From NCBI RefSeq assembly GCF_023898315.1, contig NC_064622.1, positions 355,179,234 to 355,243,233 on the forward strand: a stretch of 64,000 nt of DNA. Direction: 5' to 3'. The notes below the pieces were generated by a model that had not been told where the DNA came from, did no database searches, and saw only the letters and a list, made by a program, of their open reading frames with translations. The position numbers and the translations under genes were made by a program. Positions 40,880 through 53,037 of the stretch are shown piece by piece (positions within the stretch are counted from its first letter, which is position 1; every line of letters starts with the position of its first letter). The stretch is from Schistocerca nitens. Lineage: Eukaryota; Arthropoda; Insecta; Orthoptera; Acrididae.

Positions 40880-43800
40880 TGAGATGGAGTTGTAACGAAT
40901 TATGATTTAATATGATGCACTCTAGAGATAGAGAGAGAGGTAGATGTTGCTGTAGGTCATTTAACCATTTTTTTCGTTGTTCTGTCGGGGTGTATTAGTT
41001 GTGTGACATAATCTGCGTTCTCCTTGTGTACAAGACCATGTTCTCTGGGTGACTTAGAGCACTGTCTACTTGCGACCGTTAACAGCAAAACTCTCGGTCA
41101 TCAGAGGACTTCCATCTCATGTGTGATGAAACATAACCATCCTGTTTCGGCACATTCCTCTAGACGAACGAGATTTATGCGACATAATCATTCCCCTTCC
41201 ACATCTTGGGGTATAAAAGCGAGTCTTCTGTTTCATAACTACGGTGATTCTAAGTTAGTGACAGGTGTTTATGAATTTCTGCAATGCCTGTGTATACATC
41301 TGCTTGACAGATGTCCTGTTTACGGAGTTAGTGGCAGCATGGTGTGTCACTTCGTATGTCAAACACCGCTGCTACGCATTTGTCTGTTTCCTTGTAAGAG
41401 ACATTCTCCGTTACTAATGATCGTTCTTTATAGGACTGATGTGAGCAGAGAATAATTTCTGAAACATGATCGGATGTGAACAGTGGGCGCTATACACCTC
41501 TGGAAAACTCTATTGTGTATGTACCACAAAGACTCTGTTTTACGGAAGTAGTTTTATCTTTTTAAAGTTTGTCACCGTAGTGAGTGGGATAGACAACTGC
41601 ATGGTGGATGTGTGTCAGATGTTGGACATTTATGTTCTCCATTTGTGTGCATGTGTTTATATTCCCTCTTACCAGTACTTTCATGGTACTGACCCCAAAC
41701 ATTAGAACAATACTTTAGAATTGATAGCGCAGTTGATTTATATAAAATGCTTCAAACTCCGTATGTCTGGATCTCCATCATGCATAAAAACCATACGTTT
41801 CTTTTTCTTCTTAACCATCTGTTATATCATCAGAAATCTTTCATATCTACTACACACTGATAAGGGGTGCAAACCTCCTCGATATACACACATCTGGAGA
41901 GCCCTTGTGAACTTGGATTGGTGCCATGAGTGAGATTGGTGCGGAACAGCAGTTATGCAATCAGCTCGCTCTGCTCCTTCATGAGATGTGGAATGCAGCG
42001 GTCTACTTCTGGTCAGCTGCACATTAAATCGGTGACAGTGTTGCAGGGGAGTTGGTCAAAGACAATGTAAGGAAGTCTTTCAGTCTCTAACTTTATCCTA
42101 AGAACGTGAGAATGTTCTGTGATTCCCATCCATATAGGGAAAGATTGGCAATCGTAATCGTAAATTACGGACTATGGTCAAAGCGCTACGAATATGTAGA
42201 TTGGTGTCTGGCATACTTTGGTATATATGTTCAAGAACTAACAATGAATGAACATACTGCAGAATCATCTATCTACATTCAAAATGGTTCTCGCAAAGTA
42301 ATGGAGGGGTGGTTTAGTGATGATACAGAAACTGGGAAGCATGCTGTCGTGTCACTGGTCGGTGTTGAAATTAAGGGAAGAAAACTGGTAAAATTGCTAA
42401 AACTGATCACATTATCAACTGTGATGCCGATTACAGTATATTGGTGGTATCTTTTCCATCGCATCCATTCATTGGTATGCTGTTGATTATCACATAACGA
42501 TTGACTGACATCACTTGCTTGAGATGGAGAGAGAGTCTTGGTGGAAGAACAACACCATCTGGGGATGGCTAGCATTGAAACAGTGATCACATACATGACT
42601 GCAATATGAGGAATCAGTCAAAATGGAACACTGAGCAATCTGCTACCCCATCACTGTGAAAGATGAGTTTAAATGTAGTCATCAACCAACCTCTACAATG
42701 CCGCAAAACTCTTCCAGTTTCCATATGATGTGATGTCTTTTCAATCATCATGTGTGTGTTGTGGGGGCAGGAGCATAATTTACAAAATGCGATGTCCAGT
42801 TTTTTGAGAGCCAATGGATCAAAACATGTTAATGTCAGTTTAGAACCTGATGCAGACCTCAAAGGCATGGTGGAAAAACAACAAAATGTATGGTGGTGTA
42901 CAAAGCTGTAGTCATACACTGCTTGGATGTGTTACAGCACAATAGAAAACACTGTACCAAACGAGAACATCAGGACCCACTCTTGCAACTGATGGTCTAT
43001 GGGATATGGTCCTCCTACTGTACAGGCGATGAAACTTTACACTGGTCTGTGCAAGTGACTTTGATCACTGGTACCTGCTACAATGGATATTCAACTGGAT
43101 CGCCACATATGCTCAATGCCAGCACACAGACGGTATTTGTTTTTGACATATATACCAGAAGATAGGGATGCAGTAAATATCTTATCAAGTTCTCTGTCGG
43201 ACAACGTTAGCGAAGTTTTTATAGTTTGTAGTTTTTTTCTCTGTTGCATGGAACAAACTAATGACGATAGAGAATGTTCAGGAGACAGATGTGAATGCAC
43301 CCTGGGACACAGATTTCCTTCGGACTGCAGTACCTGTGTGTAGTTTGGAAATGCACTGCAGTGCTGTAGCAAAAGTCCTCATCCTTCTCCCAGTTCCTGT
43401 AACTGCTTGTACTACCTCATATTGCAGGAGAAAGCTTCTGTTTGGCATTGGTCTTAAACATCATAAACGGTTGGTGAAGCTATGCCAACATGTTCCCATT
43501 TCCAGCTACTGGTCAAATAAGATGGTCCTGTGATATTAACTCATCTCACCCTGGTTCTCTATGGATTGCAGAAGGTCTTAGATATAGCGCTCTCCGACTT
43601 CTGCTCAGTTCTGATTTAAGCTGGAACGATCACATTGACAAAGCTGCCGAGACAGAGGAACAGTTATAAGATGCATAGCGGCTGTCTAAAAAAACGATGT
43701 TCGAGTTTTACTGTAGCAAACACATTCGAAAAAGGTGACTCGTTATGAGTGCTACGAAATGTGGTTAACCAGTGCCTGTAATAATCAAAAGACACCTCCA

Positions 43801-45764
43801 TAGACTACAACAAAGGTATTTGTTTGAATGGAACGACTTGACTCCAAATCGCAGACAGCATTTCTACCAGAAAGTGTAACACCATAGATCTGAAAAGCCA
43901 TCGTATTGGTCATGGGATTTTGTTCATTTCTTACGACTCAATCTAGCGTTGGAATTTTTTAAAGTGATTCGACATGTAGCACACCATCTACTGCATGTTA
44001 TCATTTTCAATCAACCATCAACCTCTCTCCCCTATAACCCTGTGGATATGTCGCAAAATTTCTGACATGACGTCAGTATAGAATGTGCTACAAATACTGG
44101 AGAAATATCCAATGGTAGCATGAGGAAATTGCGAGAACTGGCTTCATACCACATCCCTTAACCGAATCACTTTCTAAATTCGATGATTTTATTCCTAGCT
44201 TGCTCTGGCAGCGACGTGCACGCAAACCTTTGGTCTGTTAAAACACACCCAGTGATCACCGTCAATATTCAACATCGTGGTGTTTGTGCAGTAAACCACT
44301 TCAATTAGAATCAATAGCACACCTCGATTTATAATCCTTGCACAGCGATACTTGTGTGTGCCGGTAAAACCAAGACCACTTGTGACAGTAACATATCCAT
44401 TGCGATTGTGTTTTAACAGCTTGTCGCTTCTTAGACGATTACGTCTCTCTTTCTAAAACACACTGGTGCCACTCGCAAGAAAAACAAATGAGACATGTTC
44501 ACCCATCGCGGCTTTTCGCTCAATATTGTTTGCCGTCACCAGCATTCATTTATTGGCTAAGTATTGTATTAGTAGGGGATGTATGATAGATTAGCCATGA
44601 TCAGCAGGCTTATAAAGTGTGTACCGTGGCCAGCATTCCAACATGTGCAAAGAAAATGGGTTTGTCCTGTCATAAAGAAGGTATGGATTTGTCATGGAAA
44701 ATTGAGACAGCTATAAGAGGTGGTGAAAGACTTTTTTATGTGGAAAATGATGTCCAGTCACAAGAACAGTACAGCTTTTCATATTTCCAGGGCCACCGTC
44801 GTCGGGAGAGGATATTTCTTGTAATTACACTGATAAAATACATGTGGCTGGTTTCCTAAGACGATTCTGCTTGGAGTACAGGGCGCACAGCGGCTGCTTA
44901 AGGCGGGAGCTGTCCGAAATGGGGCACAGGAATGTACCTGACCTAACTGCGTCGCCCTCTAGACATGGAAATTTGAGAACATTCAATATGGGCGTATGTT
45001 TGTGCTGGACGATTACTTCCTCCCAAGTAAATTGTCTGGTTGACTGTTTCTACATCTTTTCCATCTTTATTTAGTTAAGAGAACATCGATTTTGGTGTGT
45101 GCTCTTTGCATCTAGATGGTGAAAGACAGTTGAAAAAGACGTTTGCTGATTCTCTCCACATCAGAAACACCTTGGTTGACTTTGTAAAGGACAGAAGGAT
45201 GATTTGGAATCTTATGTCACTGACATTGGTATCGGTTAAAAAAATTCGAGTGAAACTACCAGTATCCTCTATTTTTTCGAGTTTTTGCGTAAAGATCTCT
45301 GCGGATGAGGTAAGTTTCTAGTTACTCAATGGTTTGCAGCACGTTCCACCTCGCGAAAGTTTCAGGTTTCTAGATATATACTTTCCTCTCTTTATCTTCA
45401 GTGTTAGACTGTGCAAGTGATTGGTAGCATACTGCTACGTGCTTGATGTCGGAAGCTATCGCGGAAATGGTATAATATTCTGGAAAACCATGTGGAAATA
45501 CATATGTGTTGTAATCCCAGAGTCTGGAGGTTGCTGTAGAAAGCATGGCAGCAAGCAAGCAGGTTGGGGGCGGAAACAGTAACGTCTTTGTGCCGAGGGG
45601 AACCAGAACAGCCCTTGTACATCAGTTCGGAGAGTGACTGCAGTCAGCTGTGGGCGCTCTAATCGCGTTATCTGGCAAGTTTGTGTGAGGGCAGTTGACT
45701 CGTGACCGTTCTCCGTAGTGGATGACTCACCGGCCTCGCGAGAAATATCTAGTGCTGCGATGAT
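40880..45764. other. Long stretch with almost no recognised repeat
   Basis: The longest part of the window lacking SINEs or Tc1 elements. Open frames of 70-143 codons occur (for example 41024-41455 and 42106-42486) but none shows a recognisable domain, and none is connected by convincing splice sites. A possible LINE scrap, LLLSSDLSWNDHIDKAAE, is at about 43600-43660. May be host intron or a very old element. Confidence 0.35.
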
Positions 45765-45768
45765 TATA

Positions 45769-46002
45769 CAGGGTGAGTCACCTAACATTACCGCTGGATA
45801 TATTTCGTAAACCACTGATTACGTATTTGTTTATATGTTCAGATGTGCTAACAAAACTAACGGGGTTCCATTTAAAAAAAAACGTAGGTTTGTGTTAAAA
45901 AACATACTTCCGTGCATTTTTTTATGGTTTGTATTAACCAATTACACTAGCCCCTCTCCTCACGTTCGGTCTGTGGAATCCATTCGTCAGTATTTGATGT
46001 GG

Positions 46003-46033
<31 letters not shown>

Positions 46034-46155
46034 TTATTCAAATTATTTCATACATTGTAACCCACCACCTAATACATTAGTGGGTCTTAAATCTACATTC
46101 CAGCAGATGTGGTTTACGAAATATATCCAGCGGTAACGTTAGGTGACTCACCCTG
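45769..46155. mobile_element. MITE with near-perfect 47-bp inverted repeats
   Basis: Left 'cagggtgagtcacctaacat' through 'cgtaaaccac', right its complement with a single mismatch over 47 bp. TA flanks on both sides (45767-45768, 46156-46157) mark a Tc1/mariner-type non-autonomous element. No protein. It contains a 100-bp later insert. Confidence 0.93.
46006..46105 (-). mobile_element. Small retroposed insert in the MITE
   Basis: Reverse orientation: begins on plus with a T run (the poly(A) tail), then 'cattgtaacccaccacctaa' and 'tacattagtgggt', an internal short hairpin. Bounded by a 10-bp duplication 'gatgtggttt' (45996-46005, 46106-46115). Family unknown. Confidence 0.7.
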
Positions 46156-47591
46156 TATATGATGCATGTGCTTATGTTTTTTTGGGATCTGTCTGTCTTC
46201 GCGGTATATGTACAAGTGTCTGGTGGCCGATAGATATATGAAGGGTGCAAAAGTGATGATTTTGAATGATACAGGATACAAAATTGTGTTTACTACATTG
46301 ATGTGGTGTTTGGTGATATGGCCCAGTTGCAGATCAGTTTCACGCTGAAAAATTCAAGCTTTTCTCAACAGCGGCAGAGCAGTGTAATAGAGTAAGAGTC
46401 TTTGGCGATAGTTTTCATATTTCATGATCTGTAGACCAATTTTGCAGGATTCAACTGTCAGTGCAATATGACTGCTGTATGTTTTTTTCTTAACTATAGA
46501 AAATAGTTTTGCCACTGAACGTCTCGTAATTTGCCTGTCTGTACAAAATGGCGGACAATGCTTCCACGTCGGCAGCAACAGCAGCAGTTTGAAGGGTAAA
46601 TTCAGTAAGAACCAATCAGAATGCTCCATTCACAAGAAGTTCCTTGACGTCAGAGAGTCACAAGACAGCCTTTCTGCTGGGCATAGGAGTCTACGAACTG
46701 GTTCAAACAAGACAGGAGCAAGGTATCTACGGAAAGTTCTATGATGTCAGAGTCACGCGATGTCTTCTTTGTTCGAGTGTTCAGAGACAAGTCTAAGCAG
46801 TGTATCCTCCTGTGGTTCGGTCAGGTGGGATCCTGTCCCTCATCCGCCATTGTGATCTTAGAGCATCTCCAGACCAGCAGCTGAAACGCATCGAAAATTC
46901 AACGAAAATTCCAGCCATTTTTCTTGTCTGTAGGGCAGTGTTTCGAATTCTGTTTGTGTAATTGTTCTAATTTTCCCAACTGTGCTTAGACACCAGTGTG
47001 TGCATCGAAAAGTGAGGAAAATGACTCCAGCAGAAAACATCAATTAAGCTCACTCACCATTTCAGAGAAGTGATGAACACCACAGCAGCTGTGGGACTCA
47101 GAAATGTTCCACTCAGAAATTTTTCTCTCTCTGGCAGTGCCTTCAAACAAGCAGCTAAAACTCGGAAAGCAGTGAGCGTCCTGTATAGAGTTAGAGATAT
47201 TTATTTCGACTTCCAAGTATCATTGTTTTGCCGAGTAAAATCGGATATTGCAGCTGATATCGGTTTCAGGATCTGTTTCCCACAAGAGCGAGTGAAGTGT
47301 CTCAGGGGTAGTTTCACAAGTGTGCAATACTGAGGTAAACTATTGTGCAGCGATCTCTTTGAAAGTGTATTTAGAGACATATTCAGTTGGATTTAATAAC
47401 TCCCGAAGCAGCTCGTGCTCAAAGACTAGGATATTTCCCACAAAAGAGCGGGAAGTATCACAGTGGCAGTTTCACAAGTGCGTGGCGATCTTTTTTTAGA
47501 GTCCGTGTTCAAGTGTGGTGGTGGTGGTATTCCTCGGAATAAAATGTGTAGTTACATCAATAATTGTTTAAATGTCCTTGTGTCAACTGCA

Positions 47592-47594
<3 letters not shown>

Positions 47595-47637
<43 letters not shown>
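47595..47637. repeat. (CT)n microsatellite
   Basis: About 21 uninterrupted CT dinucleotides. Confidence 0.95.
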
Positions 47638-47639
<2 letters not shown>

Positions 47640-48382
47640 TGCAGTGGTACATATAATTCCTGTGAAATCTTCAAGTTATGTCTGTGACAGTATTCCTTAA
47701 ATTGCTTAAACACCAGGTGTAACAATTCTCAGAGCAGTCCGTGTTCAGCGACAAAGCGTATCCGTCCGCGGGGGATGGGAAGGAGAAAAGCTGTGGGTAT
47801 TTCCAACGCGACTGGCCGTGTTTAGCGCACGGCGCACTCCCTGCTCGAGTCTCCGCGCCCGTTCGAAGAGGCCACGTAATGGAGTGGGTGAACGTCTTGC
47901 CTCTTGTGCTTCGGAAGACTGACTGGACTTTTATCGAATGATCTACAGTTACAGCACACGCATTTATCAGTACGAGTTGCGAAGTGTAACGTAGCCCCAT
48001 CCTGCATTATGACAGCTAATATACCCGTTAAACTACTACTTCTCCAGCACAAATATCTCATCCATTGAACACAGTAGACAATTACCTCCGTCCTCCCAGT
48101 CCAGCAGGTAGACACAGACTCAGTCTGCCATTTTTTCTCCATACCGCCATCTTTGATTACATCTCAGGAGGGGAGGAAGGAGATGGCCAATAGCGCCTTC
48201 TGGTAGTGGTGTCGTGAACTAGGCCAGTTGGTCTCCGGAACTCAAAGTGAACATACAGGATGCTGCTACTGCCTACGACAAAATAAATTGTTTAAATAAA
48301 CAATGCATAAAAATTAATACATACGTCCATCCTATCCAGAAGCCAAGCACAGATTGAGTTCTTTTCTCGTCTATTTCCAGAT

Positions 48383-48413
48383 TGGGGAGGGGAGGGGGGA
48401 AGGGAAGGGAGGG
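48383..48413. repeat. G-rich run with quadruplex potential
   Basis: Series of G runs ('ggggaggggagggggg' and 'gggaagggaggg'), at least four tracts of three or more G within about 30 bp. Confidence 0.6.
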
Positions 48414-49030
48414 CTGGATTAGGTTGGTGGACTGACTTATTTTCCCACCAAAATATGAACTTCCCGCCATGGCATCAGTGCGATATTGCCATATCTACTG
48501 CCGCCATCTTCTATCCGCCATGATGCATAATTTTGGCAAGAATTCAGAGTGATATGATGCTTGCTCTGTCCCACTACTGTTATGTTATATTGTGTTGTAG
48601 GTTCTCGTTTCACTACATCGGATTTTTTTTATTCACCATCCTCTTTTCTAATAAGTTCTGAGATTTTCTTAAGTATACTCGACAATATTCGATATGTAAA
48701 CATAAGTGCGCGCTCTTCAGGACTGTGTTTGTTCGGTTGTTTTTATCTACAAGACAGTTTGCACTACTTGCAGTAATATATTTCGCATTTTATTGTTTAT
48801 CTTGTATTTCATATGTTCTAAAGATTCTGCTACTGAATAGAAACAGCGATCAAGTAAGAACGACCTTAAGATTCTACTGAAAAGTGGGAGTTATGAAATA
48901 ATTTTTATCTTGTATGGAAGACTATTGTAGATCTGTATTGCACAGTTTGTAATAAAACTTTAATAAGCTGATGTCCTTAGTGACTGGATCTGGAACTTCC
49001 TTTCTTGCCTTGCCCTGCCTTCGCTGATAT

Positions 49031-49215
49031 GGCTCTGAGCACTATGGGACTCAACTGCTGAGGTTATTAGTCCCCTAGAACTTAGAACTAGTTAAACCTA
49101 ACTAACCTAAGAACATCACAAACATCCATGCCCGAGGCAGGATTCGAACCTGCGACCGTAGCGGTCTTGCGGTTCCAGACTGCAGCGCCTTTAACCGCAC
49201 GGCCACTTCGGCCGG
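49031..49215 (-). mobile_element. SINE type A
   Basis: 'ggctctgagcactatgggac' to 'ccacttcggccgg'. 13-bp duplication 'ccttcgctgatat' (49018-49030, 49216-49228). Confidence 0.95.
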
Positions 49216-49539
49216 CCTTCGCTGATATTGAAGTTTTTATTTACGTATATTATAGACAGAACAAAATGCCTAGCATACAGACAAGGGAGGATATGTGCGT
49301 TTCAATTCAGCTACCGTAGGAATTTTACTCCCTTCCATTTCGTAAGGAAACTGTGTGATTTGCGAGCCACGTACAACCGACAATTTCCGCTGGAGCGCGC
49401 TGCGATCGTGTATACCACGGTGAAGCACACGTAACGTATACACAAGTCGAATTGTTTCTCAGTATTTAACAGTACGTTGGAGATGAAGTCACCGCGTTGC
49501 ATATTTTATGCCATGACTCGTGTGACGACGGCTTAAGGC

Positions 49540-50090
49540 CTTCGTTCCTCTGTCGTATTACAAATTTTAGATGCTCATTCCGTTTCGTATAGCATCTTCG
49601 TGTTATCTTTGCGTACTTCAAAGACATTACGTATTACGTATGTTCGCCACTAACCTAGTAACAGGATAGTGTCGGGCCGTTTATCTGTTTTATGGGAACT
49701 ATCTTGCATTTATCCACATCTAAAGAGTGCTGTCATTCATTACACCAAGTGGGATTATTGTCCAAGTCTCTGCATTTCCTGTCCGCAGCTCGTGATCGTG
49801 CGGTAGCGTTCTCGCTTCCCACGCCCGGGTTCCCGGGTTCGATTCCCGGCGGGGTCAGGGATTTTCTCTGCCTCGTGATGACTGGGTGTTGTGTGCTGTC
49901 CTTAGGTTAGTTAGGTTTAAGTAGTTCTAAGTTCTAGGGGACTGATGACCATAGATGTTAAGTCCCATAGTGCTCAGAGTCATTCTGCATTTCCTCTTAA
50001 TCGTGTAACAACGATACTCCCCTGTACACAATAGAATCATCAGCAAACAACGTTGCACTGCTGTTGACACATGCTCTATACTCTGTGGTT
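49540..50090 (-). mobile_element. LINE relic interrupted by a chimeric SINE
   Basis: Antisense pieces 'gtcattcattacaccaagtg' and 'aatagaatcatcagcaaaca' match the order found at 24400-24510 ('gtcattacaccacgcattta', 'cagaatcatcggcaaacagt'), that is, the reverse transcriptase FADD region of the same LINE group. Confidence 0.6.
49781..49983 (+). mobile_element. Chimeric SINE: type D head, type A tail
   Basis: tRNA head 'cgctcgtg'-like 'cagctcgtgatcgtgcggta' with 'cccgggttcgattcccggcg' and 'gggtcagggattttctctgc' (type D), joined to 'ttaggttagttaggtttaag' and 'gtgctcagagtcatt' (type A tail). Perfect 12-bp duplication 'tctgcatttcct' (49769-49780, 49984-49995) shows the hybrid moved as a unit. Confidence 0.93.
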
Positions 50091-50214
50091 TCCAAGCTAC
50101 AGCATTCCAAAAGTTGAGATGTGAATCCTCATCGAAATCGGAAAGAGTAAATAACTATCCTCTTGAAGAATTAATAAACAGCATATAAGATGCCAAATGG
50201 AAAGTTTATTTAAA

Positions 50215-50263
50215 CCTCTTGACCATGGTTTCAACGTATATAAAAACGTCGTCTTCAGAAGGG
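50215..50263 (-). ncRNA. Hammerhead ribozyme motif (PLE 3, left end)
   Basis: Minus strand: CTT (stem I, 3 bp plus outer pairs), CTGAAGA, one extra C, GACGT/ACGTT (stem II, 5 bp with a G-T wobble, eight-base loop), GAAA, palindromic ACCATGGT, C at the cleavage position, AAG. All core residues are present. Stem I is weak. Confidence 0.65.
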
Positions 50264-50773
50264 AATAGCGACAACTGGGTTACATGTCGTGGCGGAGACA
50301 CGTTAAAATATAGCCGAAAGGCGTCAGTCAAATATAAAGTTTCACCTCCATAACAATTAAAACATGCACAACATAGTGGCTGCCATTTAATATCATCTCA
50401 CCAGTGTACAGCTAGTGCACCAATGTCCCCCAACTTTACTTAGGAGGTGCTCTTTATATTTTACTTGAGTCTCCCTGCCTGTCCTCTGTAATAGTTATGG
50501 CAGTTATTACACGTAATTTTGTAAACATCAGAGTTAGTGAAAGGATGAAACGATCTTCTTGTGTTCTGAGAGAATGTGTTAATTTTTTTGTTTTAGACTG
50601 TTCTTTACATAGAAAGCAATTCTGCAGCCTTAATCTTGTTTAACAGTCTACTGTGCGATACATTGGTACAAAATTATTTCATTTCCTGTGTTCAAGCTGC
50701 TGCTGTCTAAAGTTGAACATTTAAGAGCTCTTTTTTGTTTACAATATGATCAACCAGCATTAGGTCACATCTA

Positions 50774-51060
50774 TTGTTAATCGCAATGGATTTAATTTAC
50801 ATTACATGTAATGATCGCCCAAACTATTACATAGAACAGACTGGGAGTCCTTTCAAAGATATAAAAGAGCACATGCTAAGCAAAGTCGTGGAAAATGTGT
50901 ATAATTCAACTTTTACTGAATGTCTGCTTCTTTCAACACACACTACGAGATTAGAAGATTTAGAACTTTTGCATAAGGAACGTAAAGGTTGCGTTGCGAG
51001 ATGAATTAGAAATTTTTAAACTTTTTGTTCACAAAGATGGATCAATTTTAAATTAAATGT
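50774..51060 (+). pseudogene. PLE GIY-YIG endonuclease remnant
   Basis: Reads LIYITCNDRPNYYIEQTGSPFK, corresponding to the (G/V)IY..TC..C..YYIGQT core with the YIG glycine replaced by Glu, then LEDLELLHKERKG and, after a frame change, ELEIFKLFVHKDGSILNE, the C-terminal (LEIY...LN(E/D)Q) end. Frameshifted; no reverse transcriptase upstream. Confidence 0.75.
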
Positions 51061-51620
51061 TGCAACTCAAAAATAAATTTCCTAGATGGTTTCAGACCCC
51101 CTACATCCGTTAACATGACACAGAAGCGACTAAGTCTTCCAGATGGTAACTGGATATGTCATTCTCCTGGTCTGTTAATGCTAGAGGTACTTGCGTTTCT
51201 TCTCTGTTATAACATAAATGTATTTCTAGAGGTTTTGATGTTCACCAATTTTCAGGTACATTATATTTGTGAGTTATAGACGTTTTTACCATCCATCCCC
51301 TCCCCTATCTCTCTCTGCCCCTTTCCTCCCCTCCCTTAAATCCCCTTTTCCCCTCTCGGCCTTTTCGTTAGCTATTGTTTTCTATTTGTAGTGTCTAACA
51401 GCTTGTGTAAATTTTTTTACCACAATGACCTTTTCTAAATGGTAACTCATTACTTATTGCCATTTTGCATTTTGTTAATTTTAAACATGTACGCTGCTAC
51501 ATATGATCTGATTTTAATTGTCATTATTTTAATTTTAACGTTTTAAGCAAGTTTAGCACAGTAGTGTTCATTCACAATCGCACACTCTCCTCGCACATGC
51601 TACCTCTCTTGTCGGAAGAT

Positions 51621-51814
51621 GGTTCAAATGGCTCTGAGCACTATGGGACTTAACTTCTGTGGTCATCAGTCCCCTAGAACTTAGAACTCCTTAAACCTAA
51701 CTAACCTAAGGACATCACACACATCTATGCCCGAGGCAGGATTCGAACCTGCGACCGTAGCAGTCCCGCGGTTCCGGACTACGCACCTAGAACCACTAGA
51801 CCACCGCGGCCGGC
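51621..51814 (-). mobile_element. SINE type A inside PLE 3
   Basis: 'ggttcaaatggctctgagca' to 'accgcggccggc'. Perfect 11-bp duplication 'tgtcggaagat' (51610-51620, 51815-51825). Confidence 0.95.
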
Positions 51815-52010
51815 TGTCGGAAGATTTCCTTAGCTCATGCGTTGCGTATGCGGCGCCAGTGCACTAGCTTTACATTGGTGAGGTAATACTAAAATGACAA
51901 TCACCATGTTGTGCATGTTTTAATTATCATAAAGATGAAATTTCATATCTGACAGCCTTTCGTCTATATTTTAACGTAGCTCCGCTCATTCAACCCACTT
52001 GTCACTGTTC

Positions 52011-52055
52011 CCTTCTGAAGAAGTCTTTTTATCAACGTTGAAACCATGGACGAGA
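52011..52055 (+). ncRNA. Degenerate hammerhead motif (PLE 3, right end)
   Basis: CTGAAGA and GAAA cores remain, followed by 'ccatggac', where the conserved U before the cleavage site has become A. Stem II no longer pairs. Likely inactive counterpart of 50215-50263. Confidence 0.5.
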
Positions 52056-52119
52056 GAGTAAAATAAATCATTCATTTTGCAGCTGACTGCCTGTTTATTG
52101 ATTCTCAAGAAGATTTTAT

Positions 52120-53035
52120 CCTACAGATGCTGCTCCAGCCATCTATAAAATTTTAAATAACTATCACATATTTTGCGGATGAAAAACCTTGACACAGTGG
52201 GTACTGATTTTCAACTAAGTTTCTCTGTTAACTTGTTGAGAAGCATTATTGATATCCAACTGATTGACCCAATTAACTTACACGGCCGCCTTAACGGTGA
52301 CTGTCTCTGCAAGGCTTCTAGGCGCCCGATGCAACCCGCGCAACAGTCGCTGCCGCTCCCTTTGGCCTTGCCGGCACAGAGACCAACGCCGGTGCGTAAG
52401 AAACTATAGGAGTCTCTAACTGCACACAGTTAGGGACCAGTACCACGTACGCACATAGACGTTTCTCTTAGTCGCCTTTCTAACGGATGCGAGAGGGAAG
52501 CGCTGAGACAACTGTCATAGATTTGTTTCGTGAGATCGGGAGCATCTCAAAAATACTCAACAAATTCGAGCGTGGAACACGAGAAGAAAGTCTTCGCGCA
52601 TCACGGGGATAGTTAAAGGTACTCTCAAAACTGCTACAATTCACGTTCTGGTGAGTCCGAAAACTGTCTGACTCAGTATCACAAGTACGCTTCTTATTGA
52701 AAGTACGATCGTATGCGGTCTCAAACGAAACTTGGATTGTGGGTTTCCTGGTAGGTTGGATGGAGATTCATCGACACATGTAGAAGCAACATCAGCTGTG
52801 CCACAGGTAGGTGTCTCGCGATTCTAGCTGTTCATGTTTTAATGATCTTGCACACAATATTAAAAGTAACCTCATATTTTTCCAGGTAACTAGTTATCTG
52901 TAAAGACGAAGTGTTTGAGAAAAGCTGCACAAACATTCAGTGTGACGTTGATAGATTTCAAAGTGTGCAAAGGTTGGCGACAAGTTTTAAATGTTCATAA
53001 ATGTGAAATTGTGTACTTCGCAAAACTGAAAAACA
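52120..53035. other. No recognised feature; one clear hairpin
   Basis: A hairpin of 'gtctctaactg' and 'cagttagggac' around a CACA loop lies at 52412-52437. GC-rich pieces around 52280-52400. No transposon motif or exon. Confidence 0.35.
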
Positions 53036-53037
53036 TA

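Larger units (their letters stand above)
46160..49017. other. Low-repeat stretch, no gene called
   Basis: Contains no SINE or transposase motif. A phrase 'tttcccacaagagcgagtga' through 'gtttcacaagtg' at about 47276 recurs at about 47434 with differences (spacing about 158 bp). A GC-richer segment lies at 47750-47900. No confident exon. Confidence 0.35.
50160..52115 (+). mobile_element. Penelope-like element 3 with inverted terminal repeats
   Basis: About 280 bp at the left (50160-50445) recur inverted at the right (51840-52115): shared 'atgttgtgcatgttttaatt', 'tatattttaacgt', 'cccttctgaag' and 'cgttgaaaccatgg'. Between are the end of a GIY-YIG endonuclease and a pyrimidine-rich 3' region, plus a SINE. 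The inverted pair with hammerhead motifs and the protein order define a 5'-truncated PLE. Confidence 0.8.

Noticed and set aside
42106-42486. 126-codon frame as a host exon
   Set aside because: No domain, no codon-usage or splice support, and similar lengths are expected by chance in 64 kb.
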